A stretch of DNA of 41,794 bases, taken from positions 1 through 41,794 of the forward strand of contig QNFJ01000001.1 in the NCBI GenBank assembly GCA_003646305.1. The letters are read 5' to 3'. This DNA is from Gammaproteobacteria bacterium (lineage in GTDB: Bacteria; Pseudomonadota; Gammaproteobacteria; Methylococcales; UBA2780). Position 1 is the stretch's first letter. Every line of letters starts with the position of its first letter. A program made the position numbers and the translations under genes. Positions 7,295-15,961 of the stretch are shown here, piece after piece. The notes beneath the pieces were generated by a model. It was given only the letters and a program-made list of their open reading frames with translations, was not told the DNA's origin and made no database searches.

Positions 7295-8317
7295 ATGTCT
7301 AAAACGGAAAAATTAAGTTATCCGTTTGCGGAAAAGCCATCATTTGGTGGTTTGCTCGAAGTTTCGGAAGGACTGTTCTGGCTGCGGGTACCTATTCCGT
7401 TTGCGCTTGACCACATCAATCTCTGGTTATTGCGTGATGGTGATGGTTGGACAATCATTGATACGGGCTTTTTTAGCGCAGAAGTCGCGACAATCTGGGA
7501 ACGGCTGCTAGAAGAATTTTGTGCAGGCGCACCGATTAAAAAAATTGTGGTGACGCACTTTCATCCCGACCACGTTGGTATGGCGAGCTGGTTGGTTGAG
7601 CGAACCGGAGCAGAGCTGTGGATGAGCGAGCGTGAATTCCTGACCGTTCATCGTGTATGTCAGCCCTATTCTGAACGTGAGATTACGGTGAGGGCTATCT
7701 TCTTCGAGCGTTTTGGGCTAAATGAAAAGCAGCTTGCCAGTGTCGTTAACGCGAGAAGTAGTGATGTTGAGGGGCTTCCGGAAGCCCCGGTCTCATACCG
7801 CCGATTGGTCGGTGGACAAACGTTATCGATAAATGGTGAGAACTGGAACTTGTTCAGTTTCGCAGGCCATAGTCCTGAGCATATTTGTCTGCACAATGCG
7901 GAGCGTAATTTGCTGATCTCGGGGGACCAGGTGTTGCCATCAATCTCTCCGAATATTAGTGTCACCTTTTACGAGCCACAGGCAAATCCGTTAGCGGAGT
8001 ATCTGAACAGTTTATCGAGGCTATCCGAGCTGAATGAAGAGACACTGGTGCTACCGTCACATGGTTCTGTATTCCAGGGTCTTCATCGGAGGATTGATCA
8101 GCTTGAGGCCGGACATCAAAAGCAGCTGGACAGGCTTTTGGAGTTTTGTAGGCAACCGCGTGATGGTAAAGAGGCGCTGGAAGCGATGTTTGGTAACCGC
8201 TTAAGTGCATTCAATTTGAGTCTGGGGGTTGGTGAGGCCCAGGCACACCTGAATTATTTAGTGGCCAAGCGTGAGCTAAAACAAAATGATGAGTTTATTC
8301 CACATTACCAGCGATAG
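7295..8317 (+). CDS. MBL-fold metallo-hydrolase, possibly an acyl-CoA thioesterase
   Basis: A 340-residue metallo-beta-lactamase-fold protein. The metal motif THFHPDHVG supplies His88, His90, Asp92 and His93; further ligands are expected from FAGHSPEH, SGDQVLPSIS and LPSHGS. The glyoxalase II-like core is followed by a C-terminal helical segment of roughly 90 residues (winged-helix like in relatives). Such proteins often hydrolyse thioesters or lactones. It is 12 bases after pimD and belongs to the same run, so it may recycle CoA or open a lactone formed during catabolism. No specific substrate can be assigned. Confidence 0.82.
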   Translation: MSKTEKLSYPFAEKPSFGGLLEVSEGLFWLRVPIPFALDHINLWLLRDGDGWTIIDTGFFSAEVATIWERLLEEFCAGAPIKKIVVTHFHPDHVGMASWLVERTGAELWMSEREFLTVHRVCQPYSEREITVRAIFFERFGLNEKQLASVVNARSSDVEGLPEAPVSYRRLVGGQTLSINGENWNLFSFAGHSPEHICLHNAERNLLISGDQVLPSISPNISVTFYEPQANPLAEYLNSLSRLSELNEETLVLPSHGSVFQGLHRRIDQLEAGHQKQLDRLLEFCRQPRDGKEALEAMFGNRLSAFNLSLGVGEAQAHLNYLVAKRELKQNDEFIPHYQR

Positions 8318-8383
8318 GGCTCAGATTGTATTGTTTCCTAACAGGCCCCATACCCTAATTAGCTGCAATAGAGATAATTAATA

Positions 8384-8806
8384 ATGAACGATACAGTGAC
8401 ATACAAAAGCCTGATTCTAGGTGATGATTTTCTTGATCCACCGCCCTCTTTTGAGGTGACCAATGAGGTGGTTGATAAATATATTCGTGCAACAAACGAT
8501 GCAACCCAGGAGCTTGGAGAGCCTAATAGTAGAGGCCAGCGAATTGCACCTCCTATGCTGGCTGCGGTTTATGTGATTGACGCGCTGCGTACCAAGGTCG
8601 GGCCGCCGGGTGGCGTTCATGCCAAGCAGCAATTTAAATTTCATCGCCCCGCATGCGTGGGTGAAACACTTTATACCTCGGCAAAGATTGTCAAACTCTA
8701 TCAGAAAAAAGAGCGGAATTACGTTGAGATGACGACTGAAACGCTTAACCAGGATGACGACTTAGTGACGACAGGGCTGATCACTCGGATATGGGGGAAA
8801 GAATAA
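8384..8806 (+). CDS. MaoC/FAS1-like hotdog subunit, non-catalytic partner
   Basis: A 140-residue single-hotdog protein. It has a FAS1-type N-terminal pattern (VDKYIRATND, RIAPPMLAAVY and FKFHRPACVGETL) but lacks the Asp...Asn-Pro-Leu-His catalytic motif of R-specific enoyl-CoA hydratases. The next gene has that motif and overlaps this stop codon by one base (TAATG), so the two very likely form a heteromeric hydratase like ChsH1/ChsH2 of steroid side-chain degradation, where one subunit shapes the acyl pocket and the other does the chemistry. The start at 8384 is preceded by little ribosome-site signal. Function depends on its partner. Confidence 0.8.
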   Translation: MNDTVTYKSLILGDDFLDPPPSFEVTNEVVDKYIRATNDATQELGEPNSRGQRIAPPMLAAVYVIDALRTKVGPPGGVHAKQQFKFHRPACVGETLYTSAKIVKLYQKKERNYVEMTTETLNQDDDLVTTGLITRIWGKE

Positions 8807-9237
8807 TGACGATTAGCGAGGAATTACAAAGCTATAAAAACCTTTCTGTAGGAGATCGCCTGCCTGAAATTAAGGTACTGGTTGACCAGAATATGGTCGA
8901 TGCTTACGCGGATGCATCGGGTGATACCAATCCATTACACATTGATCCTGAATTTGCCAAAACAACCTTCTTCGGGCGAACGATTGCGCACGGACTTTTA
9001 ACTCTGGCATTTGTATCGCAAGTGCTATCTGAATGGAACTGGCAGGGATGGGCTTATGGTGGCGAATTAAGCGTTGCTTTTTTAGGTCCTGTATACCCTG
9101 GAGATGAGGTTTCAGTCAGTGGAGAAATAGATTTAATTGAGCAGCGCGAAGAGGGTGTTTTTGCGCGCTGTAATTTGGCTTGTTATTGCGGGGAGAGAGC
9201 CGTTGTTAAGGGAACAGCAACCTGCAAAGTTGGTTAA
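8806..9237 (+). CDS. MaoC-family enoyl-CoA hydratase, catalytic subunit
   Basis: A 143-residue MaoC hotdog protein with the full hydratase motif ASGDTNPLHID (Asp40 and His45) followed by GRTIAHGLL. I chose the ATG at 8806, which overlaps the previous stop as TAATG and has GGGGGAAAG just upstream, over the in-frame ATG at 8791. It should add water across an alpha,beta-unsaturated acyl-CoA. Pairing with the non-catalytic subunit before it suggests a bulky substrate. Together with the downstream carboxylase and the aldolase pair at 14237-15855 it forms a plausible carboxylate-hydrate-cleave module. Confidence 0.87.
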   Translation: MTISEELQSYKNLSVGDRLPEIKVLVDQNMVDAYADASGDTNPLHIDPEFAKTTFFGRTIAHGLLTLAFVSQVLSEWNWQGWAYGGELSVAFLGPVYPGDEVSVSGEIDLIEQREEGVFARCNLACYCGERAVVKGTATCKVG

Positions 9238-9248
9238 GGAGAAAATAG

Positions 9249-10652
9249 ATGAGTTACCGTAAAGATGGGGCTTTAGAGAAAAAAGGCGACAGCTATTACC
9301 ACCAGATTGAGTGTGCTTCAGAAGATGAAATCATCAAGATTCAGGAAGAGAAATTACAGGCGCAGATGGCCTATTTGTCTAAAAACTCAAAGCTCTATCA
9401 ACAGAAGTTTGAGAAGGCAGGTATTCGTTTTGATGAGATCAAAACACTAAAGGATTTAGCCAAAGTCCCTTTTACCGTTAAACAGGATCTTAGGGACAGT
9501 CTTCAAGCTGCTCCACCATTTGGTCTTCACCAAACAGCACCGCTTTCTGAGATTGTACAGATGCAGGCCTCGTCAGGAACCACCGGTAGTCCCGCTTATG
9601 TCGCTCTGACTGAAAACGATATTGAGATGTGGAATGAACTGAGTGCGCGAGGATTTTATGCCTGCGGTGTTAACCCAGGCGACTTTGTTTTACATGGCTT
9701 TTCCATGAGTAAAGGCTTTGTTGGCGGTATCCCTTGTATGCAGGCGATTCAATATATGGGGGCAATTGATGTTCCTGTGGGCGCTGATGGTGGGGTTGAT
9801 CGGCTGTTACGTGCCTGTGCGGATATTAAACCGCGAGTTATTATTGGCGCGCCTAATTTTCTACTGCATATTGCCTCGATGGCGCCCGATATTCTTGGTA
9901 AACGTGCCGATGAACTGGGCGTAGAAAGATTAGTTGTTGGTGGTGAACCAGGTGGTGGTATTCCTGCGATTCGCGAATCACTGGAAGAGAAATGGGGCGC
10001 GAAAGTCTGTGAAATGATGGGAGGGACTGATCTCGGCGTCATCTATTGGGCAGAATGTGATGAGCAAGATGGCATGCATATGATCTGTCAGGATCACATT
10101 ATTGTCGAATTGATTGACCCGGAAACAGAGCAGGTGATTCCTTTTGAGAAAGGCGTTACTGGCGAGCTGATTTATACCGCGATTGGCCGCGAGGCTTCAC
10201 CCGTTGTTCGTTTTAAAAGTGGCGATCACATTGTGGTGACCGATACGGCGTGTAGTTGTGGCCGGACAGGCCCTAAAATACGCTGCTTTGGGCGAACAGA
10301 TGATATGTTGATTGTCCGCGGCATCAATGTCTTTCCATCGGCAATCCAGGATCTTATTTTACAGCTACAACCTGACACCAACGGCGTGATGCGTGTCTGG
10401 GCCGATTTTGAAGGCCATACCACGCAAGCAAATCTGAAAGTATTGGTTGAGCGCGGCATTGATCGGTCGAAAGAGCAGGATCAGGAGCTTATCAGCCATG
10501 TGGAGCAAACCATTCGCAACGCCTTATCGTTCAAGGCGAAAGTGATTGTTGTCGATGCAAATAGTTTTGAAAAACCGGGTGTTGCAAAAGTAGCGCTAAC
10601 GCTTCGTGAGCAACCCGGCTTTCTCACTCTTGATGATGAGGGTGCTCAGTAA
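9249..10652 (+). CDS. PaaK-like acyl/aryl-CoA ligase (AMP-forming)
   Basis: A 467-residue adenylate-forming ligase related to phenylacetate-CoA ligase. The P-loop ASSGTTGSP is at residues 107-115, the MGGTDLG adenine-region motif near 256-262, SGDHIVV near the hinge, and RGINVFPSAIQD in the C-terminal domain; a CSCGRTGPK segment is the usual zinc-like insert of this family. It activates a carboxylic acid to its CoA thioester with ATP. The aromatic family name does not fix the substrate; here an acid produced within this pathway is as likely. An AAGGAGAAAA ribosome site precedes the ATG, and the stop overlaps the next start by one base, so it is coupled to the carboxylase. Confidence 0.85.
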   Translation: MSYRKDGALEKKGDSYYHQIECASEDEIIKIQEEKLQAQMAYLSKNSKLYQQKFEKAGIRFDEIKTLKDLAKVPFTVKQDLRDSLQAAPPFGLHQTAPLSEIVQMQASSGTTGSPAYVALTENDIEMWNELSARGFYACGVNPGDFVLHGFSMSKGFVGGIPCMQAIQYMGAIDVPVGADGGVDRLLRACADIKPRVIIGAPNFLLHIASMAPDILGKRADELGVERLVVGGEPGGGIPAIRESLEEKWGAKVCEMMGGTDLGVIYWAECDEQDGMHMICQDHIIVELIDPETEQVIPFEKGVTGELIYTAIGREASPVVRFKSGDHIVVTDTACSCGRTGPKIRCFGRTDDMLIVRGINVFPSAIQDLILQLQPDTNGVMRVWADFEGHTTQANLKVLVERGIDRSKEQDQELISHVEQTIRNALSFKAKVIVVDANSFEKPGVAKVALTLREQPGFLTLDDEGAQ

Positions 10653-12262
10653 TGTCAATTATAAAGTCGACTGTACATAATCAGTCTGAAGAGTTTATCG
10701 CTAATCGAAATCGTTATCTTGAACGGATCGAAGAACTACAGGAACACCGGCAGCGCGCCCATTTAGGTGGGCCAGAGAAAGCACGGAAACGTCATATAGA
10801 ACACCGCGAACAGATATTGCCGCGTGATCGTATTCGGTTGCTGATTGACCCGGGTTCTCCTTTTTTTGAACTGGGTGAACTTGCGGGTGATGGTCTGCCC
10901 GAAGGGACTCAGGTCGGTGCAAGTGTTATTACCGGCGTCGGCCTCATTAACAGCCGTCAATGTATGATTATTGCCAATGATGCCACCGTAAAAGGCGGTA
11001 CTTATTTTCCAATGACCTGTAAAAAACATGTTCGGGCGCAGACGTTTGCGATACAGCATCGGCTACCCTGCATCACTTTAGTTCAAAGTGGTGGTGCATT
11101 TTTGCCAGAGCAGGAAGGTATTTTTCCTGATGAGGGTATGTTCGGAAGCATCTTTGTTAACCAGATCGAAATGTCCGCTCAGGGTATTCCACAGATTTCC
11201 GTGGTAATGGGCTCATCAACAGCAGGTGGTGCCTATATACCTGCGTTGTGTGATGAGATTGTCATCATTAAAGGGAAAGGTTTTATGTATCTGGGTGGCC
11301 CCCAACTGGTTGAAGCGGCGACAGGTGAGAAGGTCGAACATGAAGCGCTAGGCGGTGCAGAAATGCATTGTCGGGATAGTGGTGTTACCGATCATCTAGC
11401 AGAAGATGACGCACATGGTTTGAGTATGGTACGCGATATTGTGCGAAATCTGGGTAACCTACCCGAACAACGCTGGGATGTGGCTAAATCGGTTCCACCA
11501 CTATATCCGGTGGAAGAGATTTACGGCATTGTTAATCAGGATACGAAAATTCCGACCGCTAACCGACAAATCTTGGCTCGCTTAATTGATGGTAGTGACT
11601 TTGATGAATTCAAGGCCAATTATGGCGATACGCTGATGTGTGGCTTTGCCAAAATACATGGTTTTGAAATCGGTATTTTAGCTAATGATGGCGTGATGTT
11701 TAGTGAGTCTGCTAAAAAAGGGGCGCACTTTATTAATCTTTGCTGCCAGCGCGATATTCCACTGTTATTTGTGGCCGATGTTCCCGGTTTTATGGTGGGT
11801 GAACATGCCGAGCGGGGTGGTATCGCAAAAGATGGAGCAAAGTTCATCACCGCCATGTGTTCTGCAAAAGTACCTAAATATACCTTAATCACGGGAGGCT
11901 CTTACGGTGCCGGTTATTTAGCCATGTGTGGTCGCCCGTTTAAACCGAATGCCATGTTAGCCTGGCCATCGGGTCGTGCTGGCATTATGGGGCCGGAGCA
12001 GGTTGCCAATACGCTTGCAACGGTACGCGAAGATATCCTCAAACGAGAAGGAAAAAGTTGGACGGAAGAAGAGCGGGAAGAATTTAAAGCGCCACATCGG
12101 AAACGATTTGAGGATTCTGAAGGTGCTTATAACTTTGCCTCCAAGTTGTGGTATGACGCGGTGATTGATCCAACAGAAACACGCGAAGTGCTGGCACTTT
12201 TACTTGATCTGGCAGGACGTTCGCCCAAAGTGGAAACTAAATTTGGTGTATTCAGACAATGA
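10652..12262 (+). CDS. Biotin-dependent acyl-CoA carboxylase, carboxyltransferase (beta) subunit
   Basis: A 536-residue carboxyltransferase with two crotonase-like halves, the length of methylcrotonyl- and geranyl-CoA carboxylase beta subunits. Oxyanion/substrate motifs are SGGAFLP, MGSSTAGGAYIPA and GGSYGAGYLAMCGR. From memory the methylcrotonyl/geranyl enzymes read MGSCTAGGAYVPA and GAGNYGMCGR at these places, so this is a related but distinct type, probably with another branched acyl-CoA as substrate. It overlaps the ligase upstream by one base and the alpha subunit downstream by four (ATGA). It would transfer CO2 from biotin to the gamma-carbon of a beta-branched enoyl-CoA or to an alpha-carbon; which one is not decidable by eye. 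Confidence 0.88.
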   Translation: MSIIKSTVHNQSEEFIANRNRYLERIEELQEHRQRAHLGGPEKARKRHIEHREQILPRDRIRLLIDPGSPFFELGELAGDGLPEGTQVGASVITGVGLINSRQCMIIANDATVKGGTYFPMTCKKHVRAQTFAIQHRLPCITLVQSGGAFLPEQEGIFPDEGMFGSIFVNQIEMSAQGIPQISVVMGSSTAGGAYIPALCDEIVIIKGKGFMYLGGPQLVEAATGEKVEHEALGGAEMHCRDSGVTDHLAEDDAHGLSMVRDIVRNLGNLPEQRWDVAKSVPPLYPVEEIYGIVNQDTKIPTANRQILARLIDGSDFDEFKANYGDTLMCGFAKIHGFEIGILANDGVMFSESAKKGAHFINLCCQRDIPLLFVADVPGFMVGEHAERGGIAKDGAKFITAMCSAKVPKYTLITGGSYGAGYLAMCGRPFKPNAMLAWPSGRAGIMGPEQVANTLATVREDILKREGKSWTEEEREEFKAPHRKRFEDSEGAYNFASKLWYDAVIDPTETREVLALLLDLAGRSPKVETKFGVFRQ

Positions 12263-14247
12263 TTAAACGAATTCTTATCGCAAACCGCGGCGAAATCGCC
12301 TGTCGAATTACACGAACCTGCCGTAAATTGGGGATTGATGCCGTTGGTGTCTATTCAACGGCAGATAGCCAGGGCCGCCATGTTAGAGAGATTGGTCATT
12401 CTGTTGCTATCGGTGGTGCCAGTGCAGCAGATAGTTACCTCAATATAGATAAAGTCATTGCAGCAGCTAAAGCGACTAACTGTGATGCCATTCATCCAGG
12501 TTATGGTTTTTTATCAGAAAACCCCGACTTTGCCGAGGCGGTTGAAGGTGCTGGGCTTATTTTTATTGGTCCCAGAGCGGATAGCTTACGCCGTTTTGGT
12601 GATAAGTCTGCCGCTAAAAAAGAGGCTATTAATGCCGATGTGCCGGTTATCCCGGGCAGTGATGGAAAGCTTTCCGATCCAGTGGAGATTGCCAAGATTG
12701 TTAAAAGCATGGAGCTTCCAGTGATGCTGAAAGCCGCCGCGGGTGGTGGTGGGAAGGGGATGCGGATTATCAGTGATCTGCCAAGTCTGGAATCCGATAT
12801 CAGCAGTGCCATGAGCGAAGCATTGCGTTCTTTTTCCGATGAGGCGCTACTGATTGAAAAATGTATCTACAATGCGCGTCATGTAGAGGTGCAGATTGCA
12901 GGTGATGGTGAAGGCAATGTCGTTCACCTTTTTGAACGAGAATGCTCTTTACAGCGTCGCCACCAAAAAGTTGTTGAAGAGGCGCCTGCTATTTTCCTCC
13001 GGCTAGAGCAGCGTGAAAAATTGTTGGAAGCTGCTTGCCGACTTGGTAAGCAGATTAATTTTAGAGGACTGGGCACTGTTGAGTTTCTTGTGCTGGGTGA
13101 CGATTACTATTTTCTGGAAGTAAACCCGCGGCTTCAGGTGGAGCACCCCGTTACTGAGAGCATAACTGGTCTGGATCTGGTCGAACTACAGATTCGCATT
13201 GCACAGGGAAGCGGTTTTGGCTTTCGCCAAGAAGAGGTCAGTGCTTCAGGTCACGCCATTGAGGTGCGCCTTTATGCCGAATCACCAGAGCAGAACTTTA
13301 TGCCAGCGACGGGAACAATTGAGCTTGTGAAATTCCCAGACGAGCACCTGCGCGTTGAATCCGGGGTCGATAGCGGTGACGAGATAAGTGCCTATTACGA
13401 CCCAATGGTTGCCAAACTGATTGCTACTGGAGAGAATCGAAATCAGGCGCTGGAACGTCTTCAAAAAGGAGTTGATGAAACCATTCTTTTTGGGGTTGAT
13501 AATAACCGTAATTTTCTTCAGCAACTGCTTCGCCATAACGAGGTTGTCGAGGACAAGATTGACACCGGCACGCTGGATCGCTGGTTAGCCGATTATGCCG
13601 ATGGAAAGGGTTCTCTTGAAGCAGAAAAACAGGCAGCTATTGCGGCTATTCTATGGCTAAACCAGCACCGAAAGAGTGGCTCATTAAATCCATGGGAAGG
13701 CGCCGATATCTTTAGTTATTGGGCATTAAGATCACCGAATGACAAACCTATTTATACCTTTAGCCTGATCGAAAATGAAGATGAGTGGAAGATCGCTTTT
13801 CTGAATATCGATGAGCAAGGGCTTGTTGCGCTGATGGTAAATGACCAGCGGATTGAATTGCGGCTGAAAGCTCAGGGCGATGACAGCTGGATGGCTGAAT
13901 TTCCGGAGGCACATATCCCTGTGACGGCTATTGCCACAACTGAACAGCTCTATATCCACGCACTTTCACAACAAAGTAGCTACCGAGTGGAGCAGGTTGT
14001 CCGCGATAAACAAGGGGAAGCGGCCGGTGCGAATAGTGTCATGGCACCGATGATGGGTGAGATTATCAAGGTGATTATTAAGGAAGGGGATAGCGTAGAA
14101 GAGGGTGATCTTCTGATTGTAATGGAGTCAATGAAAATGCAATTACAAATTGAAGCCGTTAAAGCGGGTACGGTAACTAACGTTCTTTGCAAGGCAGGCG
14201 ACAATGTTGCACGCGGTGAAGTTGTGGTAGAAGTCGATGCAGAATAA
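12259..14247 (+). CDS. Acyl-CoA carboxylase alpha subunit (biotin carboxylase + biotin carrier)
   Basis: A 662-residue two-part protein. Residues 1 to about 450 are a biotin carboxylase with the start IKRILIANRGEIACRI, the glycine-rich ATP-grasp loop AAAGGGGKGM and the catalytic EVNPRLQVEH motif. The C-terminal 75 residues form a biotin carrier domain with ESMKM; the biotinylated lysine is Lys626. The size and layout match the alpha subunits of methylcrotonyl-, geranyl- and related acyl-CoA carboxylases. Translation is coupled to the beta subunit by an ATGA overlap, and the next gene starts 11 bases inside its 3' end. A biotin ligase must be supplied from elsewhere in the genome. Confidence 0.92.
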   Translation: MIKRILIANRGEIACRITRTCRKLGIDAVGVYSTADSQGRHVREIGHSVAIGGASAADSYLNIDKVIAAAKATNCDAIHPGYGFLSENPDFAEAVEGAGLIFIGPRADSLRRFGDKSAAKKEAINADVPVIPGSDGKLSDPVEIAKIVKSMELPVMLKAAAGGGGKGMRIISDLPSLESDISSAMSEALRSFSDEALLIEKCIYNARHVEVQIAGDGEGNVVHLFERECSLQRRHQKVVEEAPAIFLRLEQREKLLEAACRLGKQINFRGLGTVEFLVLGDDYYFLEVNPRLQVEHPVTESITGLDLVELQIRIAQGSGFGFRQEEVSASGHAIEVRLYAESPEQNFMPATGTIELVKFPDEHLRVESGVDSGDEISAYYDPMVAKLIATGENRNQALERLQKGVDETILFGVDNNRNFLQQLLRHNEVVEDKIDTGTLDRWLADYADGKGSLEAEKQAAIAAILWLNQHRKSGSLNPWEGADIFSYWALRSPNDKPIYTFSLIENEDEWKIAFLNIDEQGLVALMVNDQRIELRLKAQGDDSWMAEFPEAHIPVTAIATTEQLYIHALSQQSSYRVEQVVRDKQGEAAGANSVMAPMMGEIIKVIIKEGDSVEEGDLLIVMESMKMQLQIEAVKAGTVTNVLCKAGDNVARGEVVVEVDAE

Positions 14248-15418
14248 ACGCTCAATTCGAGGCAAAGTTGCGATTGTTGGTGTTGGGCAATCACCTTCAG
14301 GACGGGTGCCCGGCAGAAGCCCGTTAGACTTGACTGCCGATGCAACGCTTAAAGCACTGGCCGACGCCGGTATGGATAAAAGTGAAATTGACGGGGTCTT
14401 GACGGGTAATGCCTTCGCCTCATCCTTCCACCGTTTTAGTGTTGCATTGAGTGAATACCTGAACATTCAACCTTCATTCTCTAATACCTTGCAGGTCTCG
14501 GGAGCCACTGCGGGAGCCGCCGTTAATATTGCCGCAGCAGCGATTAACGGTGGGCTTGCAGATACGGTGCTGGTCGCCTGTGGTGATAGCCTGTTAACTG
14601 GGATGACACCAGATATGGCGATTAGAGCGATGACCGAAAGCCGTGATCAACAATATGAAATGCCTTTTGGAATTCCTGTGGCCAATACGTTTGCGATGAC
14701 GGCTCAGCGGCATATGAAAGAGTACGGCACCACCTCTGAACAGTTAGCACAAGTGGCCGTTACCTTTCGTGAGCATGCTCGACGTACACCGGGTGCGCAA
14801 AAGACGGACTCGATTACGGTTGAGGATGTGTTAAATTCCAAAATGGTGACGACGCCGTATCACAAACTGGACTGTTCTCTTATTTCTGATGGTGCTGTTG
14901 CGCTAATTTTGACCTCGGCGGAAAAGGCGCATGAATATACTCAGGAGCCAATTTATATTCTGGGTGGTGGCGAGTATTACAGCCATGAGCATATTTTTTT
15001 GATGCCAGAATTGACCCAGACGGGTGCGGTTCAGGCAGCTAAAAAGGCCTATGAGATGGCGGGTGTGACGGCAAAAGATATTGATGTTGCGGGAATTTAT
15101 GATTGTTTTACCGGAACGGTTTTGATGATGCTCGAAGATCTCGGGTTTTGTAAAAAAGGCGAGTCAGGCCCATTCGTTGAGGCGGGAGAAATCACCTACG
15201 GAGGGGCTATTCCGACTAATACTCACGGTGGAATGCTCTCTTATGCGCATCCGGGTATTCCGGCGGCATGGTTTCATTTTGCGGAGGTGGTTAGACAGCT
15301 TCGCAATAGCTGCGGTGAAAGACAGGTTGCCAGTGCAGAGCTTGGACTAGTCCATACCTTAGGTGCTGGTTTTTCAACCCAGGCAACGACGATATTAGGA
15401 ACGGGGAGCACACTGTGA
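14237..15418 (+). CDS. Thiolase-fold (SCP2/Ltp2-like) acyl-CoA aldolase candidate
   Basis: A 393-residue thiolase-superfamily protein of the lipid-transfer (SCP2-x/Ltp2) branch. The thiolase nucleophile motif is absent: the segment at residues 85-95 reads LQVSGATAGAA with no Cys, and the C-terminal Cys motif is replaced by TLGAGFSTQ. The usual GHP histidine region survives as LSYAHPG, and YDCFT is present. This pattern is known from Ltp2, which with a DUF35 partner performs retro-aldol cleavage of a tertiary beta-hydroxyacyl-CoA. The next gene is exactly such a DUF35 protein, overlapping by four bases. I infer an aldolase that cuts the product of the MaoC pair. It could alternatively be an unusual thiolase. 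Confidence 0.8.
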   Translation: MQNKRSIRGKVAIVGVGQSPSGRVPGRSPLDLTADATLKALADAGMDKSEIDGVLTGNAFASSFHRFSVALSEYLNIQPSFSNTLQVSGATAGAAVNIAAAAINGGLADTVLVACGDSLLTGMTPDMAIRAMTESRDQQYEMPFGIPVANTFAMTAQRHMKEYGTTSEQLAQVAVTFREHARRTPGAQKTDSITVEDVLNSKMVTTPYHKLDCSLISDGAVALILTSAEKAHEYTQEPIYILGGGEYYSHEHIFLMPELTQTGAVQAAKKAYEMAGVTAKDIDVAGIYDCFTGTVLMMLEDLGFCKKGESGPFVEAGEITYGGAIPTNTHGGMLSYAHPGIPAAWFHFAEVVRQLRNSCGERQVASAELGLVHTLGAGFSTQATTILGTGSTL

Positions 15419-15855
15419 GTGAGCAAAAGGTTGGAGTAGAAGAGGCGCTAAAAAAACCATTGCCCACGCCTGATGGTGATAGCCAGCCAATGTGGGATGG
15501 TTTTAAAGAAGGTAAATTATTGTTGCAGCATTGCGGTGATTGCGGACATGTTCAATATTACCAACAAGGTATTTGTCGCAACTGCCAATCGCCTAACCTG
15601 CAGCATCAGAAAGCAAGTGGGCGTGGAGTGATTCATTCATATAGTGTCGTTCATCGTGCGCCCGGCCCTGCGTTTAGAGATGATGTTCCTTATGCAGTGT
15701 TATTAGTCGAACTGGAAGAGGGGCCCAGAATGATTAGCCGTTTGGTTGGGCAGGATTTTGACTCACTGGATTTTGATCTGCCGGTCAGGCTGGAAACCAT
15801 TAAGGTGAGTGATGAACTTTTTCTCCCTTATTTCGCATTGAACGAGTGCAATTAA
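15415..15855 (+). CDS. DUF35 zinc-ribbon/OB-fold partner of the aldolase
   Basis: A 146-residue protein with an N-terminal zinc ribbon (Cys40, Cys43, Cys54, Cys57) followed by an OB-fold with HSYSVVHRAPGPAF and YAVLLVELEEGPRMISR. This is the DUF35 architecture; in steroid catabolism the DUF35 domain binds the Ltp2 aldolase and is needed for its activity. The start is GTG at 15415, sharing GTGA with the aldolase stop, with GGGGAG upstream. It closes the block that began at 1486; a 106-base gap follows before the transporter. Confidence 0.88.
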   Translation: MSEQKVGVEEALKKPLPTPDGDSQPMWDGFKEGKLLLQHCGDCGHVQYYQQGICRNCQSPNLQHQKASGRGVIHSYSVVHRAPGPAFRDDVPYAVLLVELEEGPRMISRLVGQDFDSLDFDLPVRLETIKVSDELFLPYFALNECN

Positions 15856-15961
15856 ACCGATCCAGAAAAGGTAAGCAGAGAGCGATTTTCGCTGTTTGTA
15901 CTAGTTTCCTGGTAAGTAGGTCAGCTATTATAAGATTACGCAATTGGCGGTTTAAAATAGT

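Noticed and set aside
15881..15893. AGCGA-TTT-TCGCT hairpin as terminator before the RND genes
   Set aside because: Five-base arms with a three-base loop and no T-tract are too weak to call.
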